From contig CALLKK010000020.1 in the NCBI GenBank assembly GCA_938008435.1, positions 1-61,890 on the forward strand: DNA of 61,890 nt. The letters run 5' to 3'. Source of the DNA: an uncultured Steroidobacter sp. (lineage in GTDB: Bacteria > Pseudomonadota > Gammaproteobacteria > Steroidobacterales > Steroidobacteraceae). This document shows positions 34,501 to 42,641 of the stretch, in pieces; within the stretch, counting starts at the first letter, position 1, and the number at the start of each line of letters is the position of its first letter. The translations under genes and the position numbers were made by a program. The notes beneath the pieces were generated by a model that saw only the letters and a list, made by a program, of their open reading frames with translations, ran no database searches and had not been told where the DNA came from.

Positions 34501-36578
34501 GCGTGGGCACGTATACCGTCTCGTTCGAGCTCAAGTACACGCCGCTGCGCGACAGCCTGCGACTCGTCAACAACACGGCGACGATCCAGATCCTGCCGCG
34601 CACGCTCACGCTCGAGCTGCCTGCCGAGCACTCGACCGTCTACGGCGGTCACTTCGGCACGCTGACCGGCGTCGTGAACGACGACGACGTCGGCATCACC
34701 CTCGATTTCCTGCGCAACGATACGAACGCCACCACAACCAGCATCCTGCGGGCCGACTCCACGGGCACGCTCTTGCTCACCAACCGCGAAGAAGTCGGCG
34801 ACTACGTGTGGAGCACGAGCGGACTGCTCGGCGGCAGCAAGGCACGCAACTACGTCCTCGACATCGTCGGCGCGACGAACGGCACGCTGTCGCTCACGCC
34901 GCGCGAGCTGCACTGGCAGGTCGATCAGCAGCGCGTGCAGTACGGCAACTTCGCGGCCTGCGAAAGCGGCGGCTGCTATCCCTGGAACAAGGGCAGCTAC
35001 GGCAAAGTGAACTTCGATGCGCTCGTGCCTGGCGATGTGCTCGGCGGCCCCGGGCTGCAGGTGGTCATGAGCCTCATCGATTTCGACGGCAACTTCCTCG
35101 ATCTCAATAGCAAGACGCCGCTCGGCACGTACTTCCAGGTTGTCACCGGCCTCACCGGCTCCAAGGCGCACAACTACACGCTTGCTGACTACGACAACTT
35201 GCCGGGCATCCTCGAAGTCGTGCCTGCATGGCTCAACTACAAGGTCGACAGCGGCGTGTACGTCGGCGGCCTCGGGCTGTATGGCTCTTCCGCCGGCACC
35301 GTGCACTGGTATCAGAACTCCACGTCGCCGGTGTATCCGAACGTCGTGCCGATCGTCGAGGCTTGGTACAACGGCAATCCGGACGACAAGCTCGACAGCG
35401 AAGGCTCGAACCTGAAAGTCGGCGAATACCACTTCAGAATCGTCGGCCTCGCCGGTCCCGACGCCGCCAACTATCGCTTGGTCGACGGCAGCCTCACGCA
35501 TACGGCGGCGCGTCCGACCGAAGGCAAGCTCTTCGTATTCGCCGACACGAGCTTCGGTCTCGAGTTCGTCGGACAAGGCGAGTTGCCTCCGCCGCCGAAA
35601 GTCACGACGAACGCCAACGCTTACGCGGGGACTTCGGTCGGCTACACCGGCGTCGGCGCCGGTGCGGGCGCTGGCGCAAGCGCCACGGCTCACTTCGGCG
35701 ATGTCGATCTGACGGCGAGCGCGCGCGCCACCAGCGAAGCGCTCGCCAAGGTCGGCGCCGGCAACATCAAGGTTCAAGCGCGCGCGGACGGACGCGTCGA
35801 AGTGCGCGTCGAATCGGGCCCCGGAACTGCTTACGCCGGTGCCGGCGCTTCTGCCGAAGGCGGCCTCGAGCTCAGCCGCACCGGCTTGACCATCGGCGGC
35901 GAAGCCAAGGCGGGCTTGGATGGAGGCGGCGGCGCGAGCGGCAGCCTCGGTGCGGTCGGCGACGGCAGCATCGACGCGAACATCGGCGTCTTTGCCTATG
36001 CACGCAGCGAAACGAAGTACGGCTACAAGGACGGCAAGATCACTGCGGGCTTCGACCAAGCCGTCGGTGTCGGCACGTCGGTCGGCTTCAACACCGGGCT
36101 GTCCGGCAGCGTCGGCAGCATCGGCGGCGGCGCCACGCTCTACAGCCCGGGCTCGCTCGCGGCGAAATTCGACATAGGCGGCGGTCTCGAAGGCGATCAG
36201 CTGCAAGTCAGCATCAATCTCGGTCTTGCCATCGGCATCGGCGGCCTCGGGCTCGATTTCGACTTCAGCGTGGATGTCGGCTGGGTCAACGATGCGCTCT
36301 GCTTCGTCGGCGTCTGCTCGTCGCCCTCGCCGCCGCCTCCGCCGACGCCGGATCAGGTTCTGATGCAGCGCCTCTCGAATCTCATTGAGACGCAGAACAA
36401 GGTGCAGGCGAAGTTGCTCAACTTGCTGAGCACGGATCCGCAGGCTGCCGCGGCGTATCTCAATTCGAGCGAATACCGAAACGCGCGCGATGAGCTCGGC
36501 AGGATTCTGTGGCAGGCCGACCACGAGGGCTACAAGCTCATCAACGACGGCGGCTCGCTCAAATTCGTGAGGCTTTAA
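28509..36578 (+). CDS. TpsA exoprotein, FHA-type TPS domain with about 16 MBG-like repeats
   Basis: 2689 residues from a TTG that overlaps the TpsB stop (TTGA) and sits 8 bases after GGAGGA. A signal (to about residue 31, AHAQS) and the TPS secretion domain (VIRWNDFSIAEGARVDF, VYLVNPNGIAI about 112-122) are followed by a repeat zone from about 790 to 2330. Each repeat of 85-110 residues has a 'YG' strand (TYTYGDTPS, TVTYGDSFT), a VG.Y strand and an NY(V/T)L strand, typical of MBG domains. A glycine/alanine-rich region lies at about 2375-2580, then SPSPPPPPTPDQ and an 80-residue helical tail. No cysteine-rich toxin domain or CDI motif was recognised. Likely a long surface adhesin. Confidence 0.94.
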   Translation: MKRPLKRRSQCLSRWISLLAGASLGQLAHAQSVPTGGVVTAGQAAIENTSDRSLAIRQQSDRSVIRWNDFSIAEGARVDFLQPNRNAATLNIVQGSDISTLAGILSANGSVYLVNPNGIAITPTGLIDTRGGFVGSTLPISEEDFMSERLLFSGRGGSITNHGRIRTDAGGVVALLGSRVENAGYISAPLGKVALGAGERMALDLNGDGFLQLLLPTELAEGALIGHSGSIDAPGGTVMLKADTVRQAWRDIVHVPGEIHANSVQARDGRIVFSSGSGNVHVSGTLDVSAAQGAERGGSIDITGANVSLNGAMLDATGPSEGGRIRIGGAFQGGKPGSTDSTHAARFGAIEGSPALAASTTTSVDAASVIDVSATGDDGRGGSVVLWSDTNTRMDGTLRATGAASGGAVEISSAEQVQSLALDRLELSRDGLLLIDPKNIWITVGGLEPYSWLYEPDHDTVLDSDQLVGLLSSGVDISLVASNDLSWFASDVPLVQVSRPAPNMPAGNLDLIAGRSVTLEGVFETGGGTWNIVANAPAALGVIDAYRDEGAAEINVSWAEFINDTGPLSFTLADGAGNTHRFVDGISLGAIASSQLTVNISPTALNEWWVPWITVTQDLRASGDLTLTGNLSISGFDVSIRGNRVTWTDELTAGLRGEGLLRFYENNVLTRYGRVVGSDIVRMELGGGSFTRVYGDSASTSVQTAPAIRVSEHSPVESPDDLSTLLKPGSLTVTGDPGAMASVGNYTVTVAATDDFEIDWENATSGYFFNLSPATTSLAITPRTITATVSNGAYTYGSPTSVVTLNNVMNGDAIAPVATLDGNANITLQSLTGGFGFGPRVAAGSHSFTVTGITGAAASNYVFNATGSLTGSLTISPRSITYGVGNGSQVYGTLGNLPSVGFTGVLADDVVFGQIGLRQAGSPVGHDARLRVGSYEAIVTSLTGPDAGNYVLATNGHTSGVFTVTPKPLNWSVGSSSSIYGTLATSFGASLLDGVLPNDQVFGVVTSVTTLTDRTPVGSYATAVTALTGADAANYTLASSGNQHGTHVIQPKPLNWTFTDVTSTYGEQHGFGFATLHGALPGDSVWVTGQAAFRDGKQVELNERTPAGQYEQRVTAVSNPNYTLADSGNQGTITINPRSLLYQLPSYTYTYGDTPSSLPYVATFANLMPWDVNRVFPGEIAIESGDALGAKLPVGSYRLTMKSLQDSSGNYVLGAALNVGTLTVTPRPLTWSLGQSTSVYGAESFNLPSVTFDTLWSEHLTGELTYQIEISDAQGRAFTTRSLPGQYVARVVSIGGSAAGNYVLQSTGTPGVHTHVPRPVYVDLPSLTVTYGDSFTLPSATLSGVLPGDYVSLGPTVIANGLDPRARLDVGTYSMQVSSLLGIDAAKYQIQGGFSQLRIEPRVLTVNDLILPRWNGRAIPTSAVYGSMLKASDPQFGTGRWLRLSFKDELSGGNLLSGDDLRTILIEPVIGVSSGGAYVVGQYQWRLNGLLEGADAYNYVFDFDSSQSLITLNITPRPIELWTGVQDRDGKSASLIVYGEGSNYDLFSRFWESDWLRAAGRTVLPGDDVKPSDARLATPSGARDHVPERLNVGTYQTSLAGGLSGSDASNYVVDVVYNDSVQIVQRPVTVQVADRSWEYGPARSFNITNLTTMYGLLPGDEVVPYFDFNGQSTLSLTDSVSFGAKTSVGSFYLQPIGITGADASNYRFIPVGVETSLLPSRQGTFSIQPRPVIYRAPFGARTFTYGDIVEVTPLLEGVLDDDDVSLSLYARDLRYDSLITLSRRPLLDAGDYALAGLLSGASAGNYVLRGPNGQQANALAHFTINPRTLKIESVSMRSKFGQIGAPEVISSGLLPGHQLDLSFTYWDSYGIEVSNGGWLSAGTYSLRASVDGIVGSSLSNYRLDPSSRLVGTWTIDPLTIDLGLSSQSVIYGESLFLTELGGAYSYRYYDRATRRYVEVLLERPELELTANVDRNFRVTTSSASRRDPVTYSVDPTVGVGTYTVSFELKYTPLRDSLRLVNNTATIQILPRTLTLELPAEHSTVYGGHFGTLTGVVNDDDVGITLDFLRNDTNATTTSILRADSTGTLLLTNREEVGDYVWSTSGLLGGSKARNYVLDIVGATNGTLSLTPRELHWQVDQQRVQYGNFAACESGGCYPWNKGSYGKVNFDALVPGDVLGGPGLQVVMSLIDFDGNFLDLNSKTPLGTYFQVVTGLTGSKAHNYTLADYDNLPGILEVVPAWLNYKVDSGVYVGGLGLYGSSAGTVHWYQNSTSPVYPNVVPIVEAWYNGNPDDKLDSEGSNLKVGEYHFRIVGLAGPDAANYRLVDGSLTHTAARPTEGKLFVFADTSFGLEFVGQGELPPPPKVTTNANAYAGTSVGYTGVGAGAGAGASATAHFGDVDLTASARATSEALAKVGAGNIKVQARADGRVEVRVESGPGTAYAGAGASAEGGLELSRTGLTIGGEAKAGLDGGGGASGSLGAVGDGSIDANIGVFAYARSETKYGYKDGKITAGFDQAVGVGTSVGFNTGLSGSVGSIGGGATLYSPGSLAAKFDIGGGLEGDQLQVSINLGLAIGIGGLGLDFDFSVDVGWVNDALCFVGVCSSPSPPPPPTPDQVLMQRLSNLIETQNKVQAKLLNLLSTDPQAAAAYLNSSEYRNARDELGRILWQADHEGYKLINDGGSLKFVRL

Positions 36579-37832
36579 ATGAGACGATCGTCTTCACTTT
36601 GCGGCGTCCTGCTCGCGGCATTGCTGAGTGCCGTATCGAGCTTCGCTCAGACGCCGGAAATCACGCTGACGGGCCAACCGCAGCGCTACCCGATCCACGG
36701 CAAGCCCTACGAGACGCAGGGCTTCGGCAACGTGCGCTTCGGCATGACGATGGCGGAAGTCAAAGCACGCATCCCGGCCGACTATCCGCACGCTACCTCG
36801 CTCACCGAGGGACGCGATCCGGTCGAAGGCACGACGAGCCTGAACGTGGTCGTGCCGCAGCTTGCACCGGGTCCAGGACCGGCGACCATCAACTACATCT
36901 TCGGTGCGACCAGCCACCAGCTCGTGACGGTCCACGTGTTCTGGCTGCTCGACGGTAACCCTGACGACGAAGCCCGCCACAAGCTGCTCGAGACGGGCAC
37001 GCTGCTCGTCAGCAGTCTCATCGGTTTCGAGTGGCAGCCGCTCAGCATCGCGCGCGGGCATGTCGTCGGCCCAAGCAGCGTCGTGCTGTTTTCGGCGCGC
37101 GACATGCGCGGCGGCGGCGTGGAGATTCGCTTGGACGGTGTGGCGTTCGATGTCGAACGCGCGCGCGATGCGCAAGGTAACCGACAGCCGCCCGAGCATC
37201 GTCCTGCGCCGCCCGGTCCCGCGTGGCTGCGCGTGTCATTTGCGTCGAACGTGACGGCACCCGACGTGTATCGGCTGCCGACCGGTTTGTTCGTGTCCGG
37301 CCCGGAAACGCCGCGTGCGTTGCATGGTTTTCGCGGCGTGCGCTTCGGCATGATGCCCGACGAAGCGACGCAGGCGCTCGCCGCCGACTTACCCAACGTC
37401 GCGATCGATCGTTCGAGCGATACGAACGGCGGAGCAATCTTGCGCTTCCGGCTCGCCTCGCTCGAACCAAGCGCTGCGCCGGCGACGCTGCGCCTCGTTC
37501 ACGACGCGAATACGCAGCGCTTGATCGCGATCGATGTCGAATGGCGCGTCACGGAGCCGAGCGAAGACCAGCGTGCTGCGTTGGGCATCGACGCCCTGCG
37601 TCTGATCAACCACTTCCGCGAAAACGGCATTGCCGACGTTTCCGCCATCGCGCCCGAGCTCATGCTGAAGAGCGATGGCATTGCGCTCTATGCAGGCGCC
37701 GACCCACAGCGAACGCTCGTGCAGCTGCATGTCGGCGGTATACCGGTCGAGGACAGCAACGGGCAAACGATCGAGGCGCGCGGACCGGTGTGGATGCTGA
37801 TGCGCGTGGTGGCGACCGCCGAGCGTTCTTGA
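36579..37832 (+). CDS. Periplasmic two-repeat protein, third gene of the two-partner secretion operon
   Basis: 417 residues. The start codon directly follows the TpsA stop (TAA then ATG) and a GAGG ribosome site lies in the TpsA tail, so it belongs to the operon. A Sec signal ends at SSFAQ. The rest holds two related halves, each opening with the same motif: GFGNVRFGMTMAEVKARI near residue 48 and GFRGVRFGMMPDEATQAL near 250, each followed by a beta-rich segment ending in (F/V)..WL or VEWRV. I do not recognise a named family; the 'RFGM...E' opening is seen in small periplasmic domains of unknown role. It may be a chaperone or modifier for TpsA, but that is inference from position only. Confidence 0.9.
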   Translation: MRRSSSLCGVLLAALLSAVSSFAQTPEITLTGQPQRYPIHGKPYETQGFGNVRFGMTMAEVKARIPADYPHATSLTEGRDPVEGTTSLNVVVPQLAPGPGPATINYIFGATSHQLVTVHVFWLLDGNPDDEARHKLLETGTLLVSSLIGFEWQPLSIARGHVVGPSSVVLFSARDMRGGGVEIRLDGVAFDVERARDAQGNRQPPEHRPAPPGPAWLRVSFASNVTAPDVYRLPTGLFVSGPETPRALHGFRGVRFGMMPDEATQALAADLPNVAIDRSSDTNGGAILRFRLASLEPSAAPATLRLVHDANTQRLIAIDVEWRVTEPSEDQRAALGIDALRLINHFRENGIADVSAIAPELMLKSDGIALYAGADPQRTLVQLHVGGIPVEDSNGQTIEARGPVWMLMRVVATAERS

Positions 37833-37907
37833 TGCGGCTGCGGCGCCGCCCGCAAGCGAGCGGGCAGCGCTCACCTACCTGCACGTCCGTACGGCGGCGT
37901 TAACAAA

Positions 37908-40373
37908 TTAGGTCGCGATCAGCTTGCCGTCGCGAACTTGCACGCGCCGCTTCGCGCCCGCCGGCATTTCCACATCGAGACTCAGATCCCCATAGCGAAC
38001 TTGCCAGCGACCGCCGATCGGCGTTGCAAGGCGCGCAGCGACGAGCTTGCCGTCGCGCCATTCGATGTCGACCGTGAGCCCGCCGCGCGCGCGCAGACCT
38101 GCGATGCGGCCGCTCGGCCATGCTTGCGGCAGCGCCGGTAGAAGCAACACATCGTCGCCGCCTTCCTTCGTCTTCAAGCTCTGCAGCAGCATCTCGACAA
38201 TGCCTGCGGTGCCGCCGAAGTTGCCGTCGATCTGGAACGGCGGATGCGCATCGAACAGATTCGGATACGTGCGCTCGGGCCCCAAGAGAAGCTTCAAGAT
38301 CCGATGCGCGCGTTCGGCATCGCGCAAACGCGCCCACAGATTCAAACGCCAGCCGATGCCCCATCCGGTCGCTTCATCGCCGCGGATCTCGAGCGTGCGC
38401 CGCGCCGCCTGCGCCAGCTCAGGCGTGTGATCCACGCTGATCTGGCCGGACGGATACAAACCGTAAAGGTGCGAGACGTGCCGATGATGAATGTCCGGCA
38501 CCTTTGCGTCCCAATCCTCAAGCCACTCCTGCAATTGCCCTTGCGCACCGATCTGATCTTCCGGCAAACGCGCACGCGCCGCTCGCAACTCCCGCACGAA
38601 CTCGGCGTCGCGTCCGAGAATCTCCGCCGCGCGCGCCGTGTTGTCGAACAAGTCGCGCAGGATCTGGTTGTCCATCGCAGGGCCTGCGGCGATCGACACA
38701 TCCGGGGAATGCTCGTTCTCAGGCGACAAGGATGGATTCGTGACGAGCCAGCGCCCGTTCGGATGCTCGACGAGCGTATCGAGGAAGAACTCGCAAGCGC
38801 CCTTCATCAACGGATAGACGCTCTCGAGATAGGCACGGTCGCGGTTGTAGTCGTAGTGGTCCCACAGATGCAGACACAGCCACGCGCCGCCCGTCGGCCA
38901 CATGCCCCATTTCGCGCCGTCGATGGGCGCCGTCGCACGCCACAGGTCGGTATTGTGATGCGCGACCCAACCGCGCGCGCCATACATCGAGCGCGCCGTA
39001 CGCCCGCCGGTGATCGACAGATCGCGCACGAAGGCAATCAGCGGCTCGACCGTTTCGGGCAGTGCCGTGGGCTCCGCCGGCCAGTAATTCATCTCCGTAT
39101 TGATGTTGATCGTGTACTTGCTGCCCCACGGCGGATCGAGCAAGTCGTTCCAGATGCCCTGCAGATTGGCCGGCTGCGATCCCGGCTGCGAGCTCGAAAT
39201 CAACAGATAACGCCCGTACTGGAAATACAGTGCCGCGAGCGCCGGATCGTGCGTGTTCGGCGAATTACGCACGCGCTCGTCGGTCGGCAGCTCCGCCGCC
39301 GAAGTGCCGAGATCGATGCTCACGCGTCGGAACTGACGTCGATAGTCGGCCTGATGGCGCGCGAGCAGCGCTGAGTAGGAACGCTTGGCTGCGGCATCGA
39401 GAGCGGCTTTGTTACGCGCGGTCGGATCGCCGCTCACGTCGGCAAAGTTGCGATAGCTCGTCGCCATCGACAGCAGCACGATCACTTCGTCAGCGCCGCG
39501 AATCTTCACGACATGCGCTTCTGCCTCGCGCGTGCCGCGCTTGGCGATGATGCGAGCGCGAGCCTCGTAGCGCAGCTTGCCCTCGATGCCCTCCGCCGCC
39601 GCATTGCGGCCCGCCATGATGAGATCATCGCCTTGGACCGCAATCGCAAGCCCGTCAGGCGGCGGCGCATCGACCACGAAATTGCCGAGCCCGAGACCGT
39701 CTGGATCTGCTGTCTCCGGCGCGCCAAAGCGACGAGGCTTGGCCGGCAGCGGCCAATGAAAACGTAGATCGACGTCAATCTTGCCGCGTCGGCTCGCGCT
39801 CAAGCGCAGCACGATCACGTCATCGACGCGACTCGCGAAGGTCTCGCGTTCGTAGGTCACGCCGCCGGAAGTAAAGCGCGTGACGCAGAGCGCCCCGTCG
39901 AGATCGAGGCTGCGGCGGTAATCTTCGACCGCACCGATGTTCGGAAACTCCAGGCGCAGGTCGCCGACGGTCTGATAAGGCAGCTGCCGCAGCGGCCGCG
40001 CCATGACCTTTTCGTCGACGAGCTCGCTCGCCTTGCGGTATTCGCCCGCGAACACCAGCCGACGCACTTCCGGCAACGCTTCGCGCGCCGTCGGATTGAC
40101 GGGGTCGTAGGGTCCGCCGGCCCACAACGTGTCTTCGTTGAGCTGCAGGCGCTCGCGATTCGTGCCGCCGAATACCATCGCGCCGAGCCGACCGTTACCG
40201 ACCGGCAATGCCTCGACCCAACGCGCCGCAGGCTGCCGATACCAGAGCGTCAACGCGTTCTCGCCGCGCGTCCTCGCCGCATTGGCGCCATGGGCACGCA
40301 TCGTCGGCAGCGCGCCGATGGCCATGGCGGCGGCTGCCCCTTGCAACACGCGGCGTCGACTCAAGCCACTCAT
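37908..40373 (-). CDS. Glycoside hydrolase family 95 (alpha-L-fucosidase-like), Tat-exported
   Basis: 821 residues with a twin-arginine signal (SRRRVLQGAAAAMAIGALPTMRAHG). The N-terminal GH95 domain shows WVEALPVGNGRLGAMVFGG and LQLNEDTLWAGGPYDP. The (alpha/alpha)6 catalytic domain shows NINTEMNYWPAEP (about 420-435), NPSLSPENEH (Glu about 549) and FQIDGNFGGTAGI (Asp about 715). These match the asparagine pair, general acid and aspartate described for 1,2-alpha-L-fucosidase of this family. Length is usual for GH95, which also includes alpha-galactosidases, so fucose specificity is likely but not certain. It is alone on its strand, with no other sugar genes beside it. Confidence 0.93.
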   Translation of the reverse strand: MSGLSRRRVLQGAAAAMAIGALPTMRAHGANAARTRGENALTLWYRQPAARWVEALPVGNGRLGAMVFGGTNRERLQLNEDTLWAGGPYDPVNPTAREALPEVRRLVFAGEYRKASELVDEKVMARPLRQLPYQTVGDLRLEFPNIGAVEDYRRSLDLDGALCVTRFTSGGVTYERETFASRVDDVIVLRLSASRRGKIDVDLRFHWPLPAKPRRFGAPETADPDGLGLGNFVVDAPPPDGLAIAVQGDDLIMAGRNAAAEGIEGKLRYEARARIIAKRGTREAEAHVVKIRGADEVIVLLSMATSYRNFADVSGDPTARNKAALDAAAKRSYSALLARHQADYRRQFRRVSIDLGTSAAELPTDERVRNSPNTHDPALAALYFQYGRYLLISSSQPGSQPANLQGIWNDLLDPPWGSKYTININTEMNYWPAEPTALPETVEPLIAFVRDLSITGGRTARSMYGARGWVAHHNTDLWRATAPIDGAKWGMWPTGGAWLCLHLWDHYDYNRDRAYLESVYPLMKGACEFFLDTLVEHPNGRWLVTNPSLSPENEHSPDVSIAAGPAMDNQILRDLFDNTARAAEILGRDAEFVRELRAARARLPEDQIGAQGQLQEWLEDWDAKVPDIHHRHVSHLYGLYPSGQISVDHTPELAQAARRTLEIRGDEATGWGIGWRLNLWARLRDAERAHRILKLLLGPERTYPNLFDAHPPFQIDGNFGGTAGIVEMLLQSLKTKEGGDDVLLLPALPQAWPSGRIAGLRARGGLTVDIEWRDGKLVAARLATPIGGRWQVRYGDLSLDVEMPAGAKRRVQVRDGKLIAT

Positions 40374-40639
40374 CTACGATCCCCCACGATCAATCGTCTA
40401 TATCGGATCTGCATCGAGACCGACGGATGAATCCGCTCACGCCGGTCGCGATGCACGAGCCCGAAGCTGCTGCGCCACAAATGTACGCTGCGTTCGAGCT
40501 CCAGAGATTGCGCCTCGCTTGCGCGGGCTTGTTACAGTTCGTGCCTCGCGCCGGAGAACTTCGGTCTTGTTGGATTGGAGAATGGTCAGGCCGCCCGGGA
40601 ATGTCAATGTCGGCAGCCGACTCGTCTAAGACAAGCGAG

Positions 40640-41572
40640 CTAGTCTTCCTGCGCGACCAAGCTCATGCGCACGGCCGTCTTCTTGGGCGTGACCCGGCCG
40701 TCGCGCCGGACGATCGATACGACCGTCAAACATGTGCCGAAGAACAGAATGAGCGAGGAGTAATACACCCAGAGCAGCACGAGAATGAGCGAGCCTGCGG
40801 CCCCGTACGTCGAGGCGGGCGCGACGTGCGTGAGATAGAAAGAGATGAGGTACTTGCCGATCGCGAACAGCACGGCCGTGATCAGCGCGCCGCGCCAGAC
40901 ATCGCGCCATTGCAGGCTGACATCCGGCAGCACCTTGAAGATCATCCCGAACAAGAGCGTCGTGACGCCCAACGAGACGACAAGATCGATGAGCGCGATC
41001 ACGAAGGGCGGGATCGGGATGAGCTGCTTGGAGTACTCGATGATGCCCGTGATGGCGACGCTCATCACGAAAGACGTGAGCAGCAGAAAGCCGATAATCA
41101 GAACCATGCTGAGCGAGAGCAGCCGCACCATCAAGAAGGTGAGCAACCCGCTGCGGCTCGGCTTGGCGCGCACGCCCCAGAACTGATTGAGCGAGCTTTG
41201 CATCTGCGCAAACACGGTCGTGGCACCGAACACCAGTGCCCCGATGCCGAGCACCGTCGGCAAGAGTCCCGACTCCTTGAGCTGCGAACGCCGCACGGCT
41301 TCTTCGACGGCCGCGGCCGCTTGTGCACCGACCAAGTCGGTGATCGCCGCCGAGATCTCCCCGCTCGCTGCCTGCTCGCCGAACACGGCGCCGACGATGG
41401 CGACCAAGATGATGACGAGCGGCGCCAGCGAGAACAGCGTGCAAAATCCGAGCGCGCCCGCGTGCTGGAAGGCATCGCGCTCGAACCAGAGCTGTGCGGC
41501 CTCTTTGGCGTGTTGAAGGAGTGTGAGCGGCACCATACGGGCGATCATGCCGAGCCGCGCAGGACGCAGCAA
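40640..41572 (-). CDS. YihY/BrkB-family inner-membrane protein
   Basis: 310 residues with six predicted membrane helices (for example FCTLFSLAPLVIILVAIVGAV, SMVLIIGFLLLTSFVMSVAI, LILVLLWVYYSSLILFFGTC) and the family features AGALGFCTLFSLAPL, TTVFAQMQSSLNQFWGVR and YGAAGSLILVLLWVYYSS. The family (formerly annotated RNase BN or virulence factor BrkB) has no settled function. ATG 41548 or 41536 are possible alternative starts. It is divergent from the carboxypeptidase gene. Confidence 0.92.
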   Translation of the reverse strand: MLRPARLGMIARMVPLTLLQHAKEAAQLWFERDAFQHAGALGFCTLFSLAPLVIILVAIVGAVFGEQAASGEISAAITDLVGAQAAAAVEEAVRRSQLKESGLLPTVLGIGALVFGATTVFAQMQSSLNQFWGVRAKPSRSGLLTFLMVRLLSLSMVLIIGFLLLTSFVMSVAITGIIEYSKQLIPIPPFVIALIDLVVSLGVTTLLFGMIFKVLPDVSLQWRDVWRGALITAVLFAIGKYLISFYLTHVAPASTYGAAGSLILVLLWVYYSSLILFFGTCLTVVSIVRRDGRVTPKKTAVRMSLVAQED

Positions 41573-41684
41573 CCAGAATGCGCCGTAGCCCTGCGCGACG
41601 AGTGAGATCTACATACCCGTGCAAGTTTGTCTTGCCTGCGCCCACGGACAACGTGCGGTAGAGTAAGCACCGATACAACTGACG

Positions 41685-42617
41685 ATGCGAGCGATCATGG
41701 GCAGCACGCGCGCTCCCTACCCGATCGGCCGTCCCGGAGTGCCCTGGGGCGACGCCGAACGCACAGAGTGGCTCTCGCGCCAAGTCAAACAGCGCAGCTA
41801 CCTCGATGTCGTGAAAGTAATCGAGCGGTTGTCCGCCCGCTTCGACGTCGAGGAATACGGAGCGCTCGAATATCCGCCGGATCATTACCGTCTGTACGCA
41901 CTTCGCACTCGTCCTTGGCGCGATGATCGACCGGTCGCGCTCGTCACCGGCGGCGTACATGGCTATGAAACGAGCGGCGTGCATGGCGCGCTGCGGTTCC
42001 TGGACGAATGCGCCGAGCACTATACGGCGCGAATCAACTTACTGGTTGCGCCGTGCGTGAGCCCGTGGGCCTACGAGCGTATTCATCGTTGGAACCCGCA
42101 CGCTATCGATCCCAATCGTTCGTTTCGCGAGAACAGTCCAGCCGGCGAGTCAGCTGCGCTCATGCGCTTGGTGCGTCCGCTGCTCGGCCGATTCCTGGTG
42201 CACATCGACTTGCACGAGACGACGGACTCGGACGAGACCGAGTTTCGACCCGCCCTTGCCGCTCGCGACGGACAGCCGTTCGAGCCCGGCACGATCCCCG
42301 ATGGGTTCTATCTGGTGGCCGATACGGAGAATCCGCAACTCGAGTTTCAGCGGGCGATCATCGAGGCGGTCAGCCGCGTCACGCACATCGCGCCCGCCGA
42401 TGCGCAAGGCCGCATCATCGGCTCGCCCGTCGTGGCGCCCGGCGTCATTCAATATGAGATGAAACGGCTTGGGCTGTGCGCCGGCGTGACGGATGCGCGC
42501 TTCACGACGACCACGGAGGTGTACCCCGACAGTGCGCGCGCCACGCCCGAGCAATGCACCGCCGCGCAAGTGGCGGCGGTGCGTGCGGCGCTCGACTTCG
42601 CGCTCGCTGCCGGCTGA
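41685..42617 (+). CDS. M14-type zinc carboxypeptidase / AstE-AspA-like protein
   Basis: 310 residues, no signal peptide, so cytoplasmic. Zinc ligands are visible: H-x-x-E in GGVHGYETSGVHGALRF and the later histidine in FLVHIDLHETTD. The DPNRSFRE segment corresponds to the N-R substrate-binding pair of M14 enzymes, and TTTEVYP near the C-terminus may hold the catalytic Glu. It starts at 41685 or at ATG 41697 (MGSTRAPYPIG), which would fit equally well. The specific peptide or acyl-amino-acid substrate is not apparent. Confidence 0.9.
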   Translation: MRAIMGSTRAPYPIGRPGVPWGDAERTEWLSRQVKQRSYLDVVKVIERLSARFDVEEYGALEYPPDHYRLYALRTRPWRDDRPVALVTGGVHGYETSGVHGALRFLDECAEHYTARINLLVAPCVSPWAYERIHRWNPHAIDPNRSFRENSPAGESAALMRLVRPLLGRFLVHIDLHETTDSDETEFRPALAARDGQPFEPGTIPDGFYLVADTENPQLEFQRAIIEAVSRVTHIAPADAQGRIIGSPVVAPGVIQYEMKRLGLCAGVTDARFTTTTEVYPDSARATPEQCTAAQVAAVRAALDFALAAG

Positions 42618-42641
42618 GCGAAACGTCGAGCGCCGCTGCGA

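Noticed and set aside
33837..36524. An 895-codon open frame antisense to the TpsA gene; similar long frames antisense to the M13 peptidase (42765-44732), autotransporter (54454-56373) and kinase (24818-26119).
   Set aside because: Their products are arginine/alanine-rich without domains, and they lie exactly over well-supported genes. They are by-products of GC-rich codon use.
28509..37832. A contact-dependent inhibition (CdiB-CdiA-CdiI) system.
   Set aside because: The exoprotein lacks a recognisable VENN-type junction or toxin tail, and the downstream gene has a signal peptide and two repeated domains, unlike a small cytoplasmic immunity protein.
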